A DNA stretch of 18,212 nucleotides from Coriobacteriia bacterium (GTDB lineage: Bacteria > Actinomycetota > Coriobacteriia > Coriobacteriales > Atopobiaceae). The notes under the pieces are model-generated. The model saw only the letters and a list, made by a program, of their open reading frames with translations, was not told the DNA's origin and ran no database searches. The DNA is taken from the NCBI GenBank assembly GCA_003150175.1, contig QAKZ01000057.1, positions 1-18,212 on the forward strand, given 5' to 3'. Shown here in pieces: positions 5,822-11,552 of this stretch (the stretch's first letter is position 1; each line of letters begins with the position of its first letter). The translations under genes and the position numbers were made by a program.

Positions 5822-6783
5822 GATTCGACTTCCTTCAGGATGCGGCCGAGGAGCGACCCGGGGTACACGACGGGGTATTCGCGCAGGGTGAAGAGAAGCC
5901 CAGAGGCGGGCGCGACGACGCGCTCGGCGACGCGCCCGGTCAAGGTATCTGCCACGATGCCGATGAGCTGGCCCTTCTTTACTTTGCTGCCGTGCGGGGC
6001 CTCGGGGAGGAAGACCCCTCCGGCGGAGGCGTTGAGGTAGGCGACCTCGCCGTCATGGGACACGATGGGCGCGGGCGCCGCGCGGAAGCCGCCGTCCCAG
6101 GCGCCGAGGTGAGCCGCGAGGCGGAGGATCCCCTGGGTGAGGCACTCGCCGTAGCCGCGCGTGACGCGCATCCCGACGCCCGTCTCGACGACGAGCGCGC
6201 GGGTGCCCGTGGTGTTGAGCGCGTATGCGAGGGTCGACTGCAGGACGGTCGCAGAGGCGTGGACCCAGACGAAGTCCACGTTGAGCAGGGATGCGAGGGG
6301 CAGGAGCTCGTCGGCGGAGAGCTCGTTGATGCGGACCTGGGGCATCTCGCGCAGGAAGATGTTCGATGCGTGGATGTCGACGGCGACGTCCACGCCGGAG
6401 ATGTCGTTGAAGATCGCCGCGGCGAGGGTCTCGGTGAGGTCGCCGTCGCGCTTGCCGGGGAAGGTGCGGTTGAGGTCGACGTCGAACATGGGGACGCCGC
6501 GCTCGATCGAGTTGATGCCGAGCGGGTTGATCGCGGGGTAGATGTCCACGGTGCCGTAGAGCTTGTCCAGCTGGGACTCGAGTGCCTCTGCGAGCTTGAA
6601 GGCGACGTATTGGCCCTCGAGCTCGTCCCCGTGCACGCCGGTGACGACCGCGATGCGGGGCTTGTGACCGGCAGCTGCCGCCTCGCCGCCGAAGGGCGCG
6701 GGGGCCGTGCCCTCGATGCGGTGCTTCTGGATGATCAGGTTCTCGCCCACGGGCAGCTCTGCCCGGAATACCGTCTGGATCAC
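5818..6783 (-). CDS. Succinylglutamate desuccinylase/aspartoacylase family zinc hydrolase
   Basis: A 321-residue probable zinc-dependent amidohydrolase that removes an acyl or carboxylate group from an amino-acid-like substrate. The full catalytic set is visible: H51 and E54 in TGVHGDELEG, H138 in VDIHAS as third zinc ligand, D103-L-N-R106 in DVDLNRTFPG, and E200 in LVVETGVG as catalytic glutamate. The C-terminal domain (about 240-321) contains GGVFLPEAPHGSKVKKGQLIG, the lipoyl-like beta fold usual in the family. The start is a GTG at 6783, preceded by GAAAGGGGAG. It overlaps the degenerate paralogue downstream by four bases. No arginine-succinyltransferase pathway genes are nearby, so the substrate is not defined and astE is not assigned. 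Confidence 0.87.
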   Translation of the reverse strand: MIQTVFRAELPVGENLIIQKHRIEGTAPAPFGGEAAAAGHKPRIAVVTGVHGDELEGQYVAFKLAEALESQLDKLYGTVDIYPAINPLGINSIERGVPMFDVDLNRTFPGKRDGDLTETLAAAIFNDISGVDVAVDIHASNIFLREMPQVRINELSADELLPLASLLNVDFVWVHASATVLQSTLAYALNTTGTRALVVETGVGMRVTRGYGECLTQGILRLAAHLGAWDGGFRAAPAPIVSHDGEVAYLNASAGGVFLPEAPHGSKVKKGQLIGIVADTLTGRVAERVVAPASGLLFTLREYPVVYPGSLLGRILKEVES

Positions 6784-6858
6784 GCGCTCCCCTTTCTTCG
6801 CAACGTCTACCTGCGATTATGCGTCACGTGTTGTTAAGCCCCCTTAAACGACGCGTTA

Positions 6859-6957
6859 CCATCCGTCACTGGGTGACAGTCATCGGCTGATGGGTGGCAC
6901 CGAATGATGTCTGTCCTAGAAAGCTGCACGCAATGACTGTCATCCAGTGAGGGTCGC
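6859..6957. repeat. Repeat family R3, left copy pair (one direct, one inverted)
   Basis: A direct unit at 6859-6886 carries TCACTGGGTGACAGTCAT. An inverted unit around 6922-6957 carries ATGACTGTCATCCAGTGA and, on the minus strand, continues into GCGTGCAGCTTTCT, also present at 10236-10249. The pair fills the space between the amidohydrolase start and the end of the broken transglutaminase gene. Confidence 0.8.
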
Positions 6958-6973
6958 CGTTAACGGGTGTGGG

Positions 6974-7562
6974 TCACCAGGTGAGAGAGGCGTCGTCGGT
7001 CACGCGGACGCTGACGGACATGCTCTGGCGCGCGCCGCCGACGAAGACGCCGCGCTCGATGGGGCAGTTGGCGAAGTCGCGCCCGTGCGAGAGCGCGATG
7101 TAGCCGCAGTCGACCTCGCGGCGGTTCGTCGGGTCGAGGCCCCGCCAGCAGCACTCGTCGTGAACCTCCACCCATGCGTGGGTCTCTCCTTCGCCGACGA
7201 GAAACCCGCAGCACGTCGCCCACGAACTCACGCACCCGCGGCCCTGCCGACGCGAGCTCGCTCGGCCGAAGGTAGATAGGGTGCGCCGGCTCCGGGCTCA
7301 CGTTCGCGGAGTCGACCATGACCATGCCGGACGAGACGAACGAGAAGCTCGAGTGCGGCGCCTCGAGCCTTCCCACCTGCAGGTTGTTGCCGAAACCGTC
7401 GACCTGCGCGGCGAGCGTGGCCGGCGGCTCCACGATGATCTGCGCGTCCATGACGGTCTGCGCGCCGGTGTTCGGCGGCATGCAGCGGAGCACGAAGTCG
7501 TGGTCGCGCACCGGCTCGCTGAACTCGAGGTGCGTCTCGAAGAAATAGTTGAGGATCTTCAT
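6974..7562 (-). pseudogene. Transglutaminase-like protein, broken by internal deletion and frameshift
   Basis: The ATG at 7562 opens a typical N-terminal domain of bacterial transglutaminase-like proteins (MKILNYFFETHLEFSEPV, then about 118 residues to REFVGDVL). From about 7207 downward a different frame encodes the family's C-terminal part: GFLVGEGETHAWVEVHDE, GLDPTN, GYIALSHGRDF and GGARQSMSVSV, ending at 6974. The two halves are out of frame by one base. The middle segment, which should carry the catalytic Cys of the GVCQDFAH type, is absent. The His (THAW) and Asp (LDPT) positions survive. About 195 codons remain, against roughly 270-290 for the family. The gene is the third member of an ATP-grasp/alpha-E/transglutaminase cluster. 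It is either a genuine pseudogene or a local assembly error. Confidence 0.82.
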
Positions 7563-7571
7563 GAGCCGCCC

Positions 7572-8090
7572 CTAGAAAACGCTCGCGGCGTGCTGCAGGA
7601 TCAGGCCGAGCTGGTCGTAGGTCGCGGCGTCGGGGAACGTCGGCGCGTAGACGAGCTCGACCAGCGCCTTGAGGTCGGGCTGGCTGTACGGGGCACCGGT
7701 GCGGTTCACGCGCGCCGCGAGGGCGTCGACGGCCATCTGTACGTAGCCGAGCGACTCGGTGCCGAGCACGTCGCGCAGGCGCACGGCGTTGTCGTAGGCG
7801 GCGTCGATCGAGTGCGCGATCGACGCTGGGCACGCCGCGTCGAAGATGCACGCGCGGAAGAACTCGCGCGGGGTCTCGGCCTCGTCGTCGAATCCGAGCT
7901 CCTCGAGGCTTTCCTTCCAGCCGTCGCCTTGGCCGTCGAGGGCCTGGTCGTAGGCGGAGAGGATGAACTTCTGCGTGGTGTAGGCCCGCTCTGCGTAGCG
8001 GCCGAGCCACAGCAGGTGGTCGGCCCTCTCGAGCGAGATCGCGGATGCGAAGGGCGCGCCCGGCGCCCCGGATACTACGAGAGAACCCAT
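7572..8090 (-). CDS. Alpha-E domain protein (COG2307 type), unusually short
   Basis: A 172-residue helical protein. Its start matches the alpha-E family: ISLERADHLLWLGRYAERAY (18-37), then FRACIFD and SIDAAYDNAVRLRDVLGTESLGYVQMAVD (about 94-122). Family members are usually around 300 residues. Here the sequence ends soon after the first conserved half, in the tail LGLILQHAASVF, so an in-frame internal deletion or a short lineage variant is likely. The ATG at 8090 lies inside the last codons of the ATP-grasp gene (16-base overlap) and has AAGGAGGAGGG about 11 bases before it. Alpha-E proteins are nearly always encoded beside a circularly permuted ATP-grasp and a transglutaminase, and have been predicted to be part of a peptide-modifying system. 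Their biochemical role is not established. Confidence 0.78.
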   Translation of the reverse strand: MGSLVVSGAPGAPFASAISLERADHLLWLGRYAERAYTTQKFILSAYDQALDGQGDGWKESLEELGFDDEAETPREFFRACIFDAACPASIAHSIDAAYDNAVRLRDVLGTESLGYVQMAVDALAARVNRTGAPYSQPDLKALVELVYAPTFPDAATYDQLGLILQHAASVF

Positions 8091-9403
8091 GTGTCTTTGA
8101 ACCCTCCTCCTTGGGACGAGTTGACGATGGCGGAGCCCTCCTCGCGCGAGTAGCGCGTGAGGCCGCTCGGCCAGACCTCGGTGCGCGCGCCGGAGAGCAC
8201 GAAGGCGCGCAGGTCCGCCTTGCGCGGCGCGATCTCGCCGTCGATGTAGGTCGGCAGGCACAGGAAGTCGACCACCTCCTGGGCGATGAAGCGCCGCGGC
8301 TCGCGCCGGATGAGGGCTTTCAGGTCCTCGAGCTTCTGCTCCGTGAGGCTGCTTCCGAAGACGACCCCGTAGCCGCCCGCCTCGGCGACGTCCTTGATCA
8401 CGAGCGAGTCGGCGTGGTCCTGCACGTAGGCCATGTCGTCGGGATAGAACGGCAGGTAGGTTGGGGCGTTTTTGAGGATGGGCTTCTCGTTGAGGTGGTA
8501 CTCGACCATGCGGGGCACGAAGTAGTAGATGCCCTTGTCGTCGGCCGCGCCGTTGCCGGGGGCGTTAAGGACGGCGACGTTGCCCGCGCGGTAGGCGCTC
8601 ATGAGGTTGGGCACGCCGATGAGTGAGTCGGCGCGGAAGCACAGCGGGTCGAGGAACTCGTCCGAGAGGCGCCGGTAGACGGCGCCCACGAGCTGCTTGC
8701 CCGCGCCGCCGCGGTAGTAGAGCCGCTCGTCCTCGACGAAGAGCTCCTGCGGCTCGGCCAGGACCGCGCCGGCCTTCTCGGCGAGGTAGGTGTGCTCGAA
8801 GTACGCGGAGTTGTAGCGCCCGGGCGTGAGGACGACGTTGAGGCCGCCGGTGTTCACGTTGTCGAGGACGCGGCACAGGCGCTCGCCGTAGTCGCGGTTG
8901 TCCGCGATGGCCGCTCCGCGGAAGGTCTCGGCGTCGCAGCGGCGGCAGAGCTGGCGCGCCACGAGCGGGTAAGAAGCCCCCGACGGGATGCGCAGGTTGT
9001 CCTCGAGGACGAACCACTCGTCGCCCTCGCCCTCGACGAGGTCGATGCCGCTGATGTGGCTGTGGATGCCGCCCGGCGGGACGATCCCCTCGCATTGGGG
9101 CAGGTAGCCGGAGCTCGCGAAGGCGAAATCCTCGGGCACGACGCCGTCGCGGATGATCTGCTTGGCGCCGTAGACGTCGGCGAGGTAGGCGTTGAGGGCG
9201 TCGACGCGCTGCGCGAGGCCGCGCTCAAGGGTTGCCCAGACGTCCTTCTTTATGACGCGGGGTATGGCGTCGAAGGGGAAGAGCCGCTCGTTGAACTCGC
9301 CGTTCTTGTACAGGCCGAACTTCACGTCGTAGCGCGCGAGCTGTTGGTTGATCTTCGGCGTGTGCGAAATCAGGCTCTCGTACACGGGGGCATCGGATGG
9401 CAT
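8075..9403 (-). CDS. Circularly permuted ATP-grasp protein (COG2308 type)
   Basis: A 442-residue predicted ATP-dependent carboxylate-amine ligase, probably cytoplasmic. Conserved blocks appear in the normal order: RLFPFDAIPRVI (40-51), QRVDALNAYLADVYG (65-79), GIHSHISGIDLV (112-123), LEDNLRIPSGASY (133-145), LTPGRYNSAYFEHTYLAE (192-209), YRRLSDEFLDPLCF (243-256), GVPNLMSAYRAGNVAVLNAP (263-282) with NGAADDKGIY, VIKDVAEAGGYG (335-346), and SSQGGGFKDTWVL near the end. It looks complete and functional. The ATG at 9403 follows GAGAGGGGCGG. It overlaps the alpha-E gene and heads an ATP-grasp, alpha-E, transglutaminase series whose last member is broken. The family is predicted to make peptide or amide bonds; the product is unknown. 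Confidence 0.92.
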   Translation of the reverse strand: MPSDAPVYESLISHTPKINQQLARYDVKFGLYKNGEFNERLFPFDAIPRVIKKDVWATLERGLAQRVDALNAYLADVYGAKQIIRDGVVPEDFAFASSGYLPQCEGIVPPGGIHSHISGIDLVEGEGDEWFVLEDNLRIPSGASYPLVARQLCRRCDAETFRGAAIADNRDYGERLCRVLDNVNTGGLNVVLTPGRYNSAYFEHTYLAEKAGAVLAEPQELFVEDERLYYRGGAGKQLVGAVYRRLSDEFLDPLCFRADSLIGVPNLMSAYRAGNVAVLNAPGNGAADDKGIYYFVPRMVEYHLNEKPILKNAPTYLPFYPDDMAYVQDHADSLVIKDVAEAGGYGVVFGSSLTEQKLEDLKALIRREPRRFIAQEVVDFLCLPTYIDGEIAPRKADLRAFVLSGARTEVWPSGLTRYSREEGSAIVNSSQGGGFKDTWVLS

Positions 9404-9548
9404 AGGCCGCCCCTCTCTGTGGTGGTGCTCGGGTCGGGCAGGGCATGGCCCTATGGTGCGCGGCGCGTGTTTCGCGCGGCGGGGGAGGGAGTTTCGGCGG
9501 AGTGAACTAGTGTTGTGCGGCGGTTAAATGGCTGTGTCGGGGAGGGGC

Positions 9549-10193
9549 TCAGCCGAGATGCCAGTCGGCCACGTCGCGGGCCTCTTTGCGAAGAAGTGCG
9601 CGCGCGGCGGCCTCGTCGGGGTAGGCGAGGGCGAGCAGGCGGTGGAAGCGGGCGTTGTGCGGGGGCTCCGCGAGGTGCGTGAGCTCGTGCGCGACGACGT
9701 AGTCGAGGCAGGTCGGCGGGTAGGCCGCCAGACGGGTGTTCACGCGGATGCGTCCGGTCGCCGGCGTGCAGGACCCCCAGCGGGTCCGCATGTCGCGCAG
9801 CTGCCACCCAAGGGCGTGCTGGCCGGACGCGGCTTCCATGCGCGCGACGACGTCGGGAAGCGCTCGGGCGAGCTCGGCACGGTAGAGCCCGGCGACGTCG
9901 CCGTCTGCCGGCGCGGGAACGAGGCGCCCCCAGAGCGGTACGAGGCCTCCCGCGCCGAGCCCGCTGCCTGACCGCTCGGCCTCACGCGCCCGGACGCGGC
10001 CGATCGCCCGTGCGAGCCATTCCGCGTGGCCGTCCAGGAACGACTGCGCCTCCGCGCGACTTACGCTCCAGGGCACGCTCATGTGCGCCGAGCCGTCGGG
10101 ACGCACGCGCAGGTTGACGCGGCGCACCGCCTTGCGCTCCACCTCGACCTCGATGCCCGCCGCCGCGAGCGTGTATTTCTGGCCCTTCTTCAT
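9549..10193 (-). CDS. YgjP-like zinc metallohydrolase (SprT/WLM-type)
   Basis: A 214-residue predicted metal-dependent hydrolase. The N-terminal part is the beta-rich YgjP domain (VEVERKAVRRVNLRVRPDGS). The second half holds the signature RTRWGSCTPATGRIRVNTRL (about 136-155) and the zinc motif H169-E-L-T-H173 with a third histidine, H179, in PPHNARFH. The frame is open to a GTG at 10220 and an ATG at 10217, but those lie at the edge of R3 repeat DNA. The GGAGG site at 10204-10208 lies inside that extension, so the ATG at 10193 is preferred, although the 13-14-base spacing is long. The gene is 145 bases upstream of the ATP-grasp gene on the same strand. A functional link is possible but unproven. 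Confidence 0.85.
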   Translation of the reverse strand: MKKGQKYTLAAAGIEVEVERKAVRRVNLRVRPDGSAHMSVPWSVSRAEAQSFLDGHAEWLARAIGRVRAREAERSGSGLGAGGLVPLWGRLVPAPADGDVAGLYRAELARALPDVVARMEAASGQHALGWQLRDMRTRWGSCTPATGRIRVNTRLAAYPPTCLDYVVAHELTHLAEPPHNARFHRLLALAYPDEAAARALLRKEARDVADWHLG

Positions 10194-10213
10194 ATCTACG
10201 CAGTCTACCTCCA

Positions 10214-10391
10214 CCATCACTAGGTGACAGTCATTGCGTGCAGCTTTCTGTGCCGCCCATCATCCGATGCCATCCATCACTGGGTGACAGTCATTGGGAG
10301 CAGCGTTTTTGGGACACACATTAGCCGATGACTGTCACCCAGTGATGTGTGGCAAAAAGTGCTGCGGCCAATGACTGTCACCCAGTGTTGG
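10214..10391. repeat. Repeat family R3, right array (two direct, two inverted units)
   Basis: Direct units start at about 10214 and 10274, 60 bp apart; each opens with CATCACTRGGTGACAGTCATTG and continues through GCAGC and a T-rich stretch to CCGATG. Inverted cores lie at 10327-10347 and 10369-10391 (ATGACTGTCACCCAGTG). The array occupies the divergent region between the metallohydrolase gene and the gene at 10477, and its left end touches the alternative start codons of the former. The core matches the copies at 6859-6957. Confidence 0.85.
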
Positions 10392-10413
10392 TGGGGGCGG
10401 GGCGGGGGTTGGG

Positions 10414-10419
10414 TAGACT
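10414..10419 (+). promoter_or_regulatory. Candidate -10 element for the gene at 10477
   Basis: TAGACT in the context GGGTAGACTGG is a good actinobacterial -10 match, 58 bases before the ATG. It follows a G-rich tract and lies about 20 bases after the last R3 unit. No clear -35 is present. Confidence 0.4.
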
Positions 10420-10476
10420 GGTGGGGCATGAATTCCCGTCGCGCTCGTGGAGCGCCGAAGAGAAGGGACCCAACCA

Positions 10477-10998
10477 ATGTCCGACGTACAGATCAACCAC
10501 GGCCCCGTCGAGGCCGTCGCCGACGCTCCCTCGGCCGCTGATGCCTCGCGCGACGCCCTGCTGGCGGAGCTCTGCGGTCTCGGCGCCACGATGAGCGCCG
10601 CTATGGAGGCCGTCCCCGGCTTCGTTCCCTGCGGCCACGCCTTCGGCGTCGTCGTCGAGGGGCTCTACGCCGCCTCCGCCTGCGGCGACGCCGCCCAGCT
10701 CGATGAGCTTGCCGCCGACGTCCGTGCCCGCAGCGAGCACGTGAGCGCGCACCGCGGCGTTGCCCAGGGGGCCGTCGCCCTCGCCGCGCCCCAGTCGCCG
10801 GAGACCGCGCTTCTCCTTGCCGCCGTCCGCGGGATCGCCTCCGATGCGTTCGGCGCCATGCAGCTCGGCCGCATGGACGACGACGTCGACGTCTTCCTCG
10901 CGAATGCCCTCGCAGCCCTCGGCTCCGGCGCCGTGGACCACGAGCTCCTGACCCGCGCGGGCGTCGCGGCGCAGAAGGCCTACGCCCTCGCTCGATAG
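10477..10998 (+). CDS. Hypothetical alanine-rich helical protein
   Basis: A 173-residue protein that I do not recognise. It is very rich in alanine and acidic residues, predicted mostly helical and soluble, with no signal peptide or membrane segment. An N-terminal tail of about 25 residues precedes repeated helical stretches (DALLAELCGLGATMSAAMEA, then LDELAADVRARSEHV). It has two nearby cysteines, C33 in the helix and C52 in VPCGHAFG. The ATG at 10477 is chosen over an upstream GTG because GAAGGGACC stands directly before it. Codon use matches the neighbours. It stands alone: R3 repeats lie upstream and repeat-rich DNA downstream. The frame is well supported as coding, but the function is unknown. 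Confidence 0.75.
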   Translation: MSDVQINHGPVEAVADAPSAADASRDALLAELCGLGATMSAAMEAVPGFVPCGHAFGVVVEGLYAASACGDAAQLDELAADVRARSEHVSAHRGVAQGAVALAAPQSPETALLLAAVRGIASDAFGAMQLGRMDDDVDVFLANALAALGSGAVDHELLTRAGVAAQKAYALAR

Positions 10999-11070
10999 CT
11001 TCATGGGCTTCTTTGCGAGGTGCGCGTCTTCGCGTTTCTCGTCTTCACGCTTCGCGTCTTTGCGCTTCTC

Positions 11071-11210
11071 GCGCAGAAATCGCGGCGTTCAGCCGAGGGA
11101 ACGCTCGCTCTGCGCAGAAATCGCGGCGCTCAGCTACGATGACGGCCGTTTCGCGCAGAAATCGCAGCCGCCAGGCCATGCGGTGGCCGTCTTGCGCAGA
11201 ATTCCCTGGC
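11071..11210. repeat. Repeat family R4a: four 41-bp units
   Basis: GCGCAGAA recurs at 11071, 11112, 11153 and 11194, exactly 41 bp apart each time. The first two copies share GCGCAGAAATCGCGGCG and the third GCGCAGAAATCGC. All copies have the same orientation. A period of 41 is not a multiple of three, so this is not a coding repeat. The preceding stretch 11021-11070 also contains degenerate CGTCTTCGCG-type short repeats. Confidence 0.8.
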
Positions 11211-11226
11211 TCCAGCTCCTATCCGC

Positions 11227-11428
11227 GGCTGGACGTCGGCGTTTTTGCGCGCTCGAGGGCTGCCTGCCCTTCTGACTTGGCGGCTGCGCGCCCTGCCTCG
11301 GCCTTCAGGGCGCTCGTCCCGTCGGCTGCATGCCCTTCTGACTTGGCGGCTGCGCGCCCTAGGAGGCTCGCTTACCCGGCCTGATGGCTGGACGTTGGCG
11401 ATTCTGCGCGCTCGAGGGCTGCCTGCCC
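11227..11428 (+). repeat. Repeat family R4b: duplicated GC-rich segments
   Basis: A 43-bp segment at 11227-11269 returns at 11386-11428 with 40 of 43 matches (start GGCTGGACGT, end GGGCTGCCTGCCC). A 35-bp segment at 11260-11294 returns at 11326-11360 with 34 of 35 matches (CCCTTCTGACTTGGCGGC). Together with R4a this fills most of the 554-base gap before the ABC exporter. I see no gene in the gap; its open frames are driven by GC-rich repeats. Confidence 0.8.
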
Positions 11429-11552
11429 GCGCTCGATCGTCGCCCCTCAATCGCGGGTGGACACTCCTCCCCATTCTGTGCTTTGTGCTGGTATATCAGC
11501 GTCCTCTTTGGGTAATCTTGGATAGTCACCAAACCAGAGAGGGTGCCCCCGC

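Noticed and set aside
6816..6821. CATAAT on the minus strand as -10 for the amidohydrolase operon
   Set aside because: No -35 hexamer stands at a workable distance; the nearby TTAACA is only 10 bases away. Left as unsupported.
11013..11384. Plus-strand open frames within the 11003-11540 gap as genes
   Set aside because: They run through 41-bp and 35-bp repeats that are not multiples of three and encode Arg/Ser/Ala-rich low-complexity sequence without a ribosome binding site.
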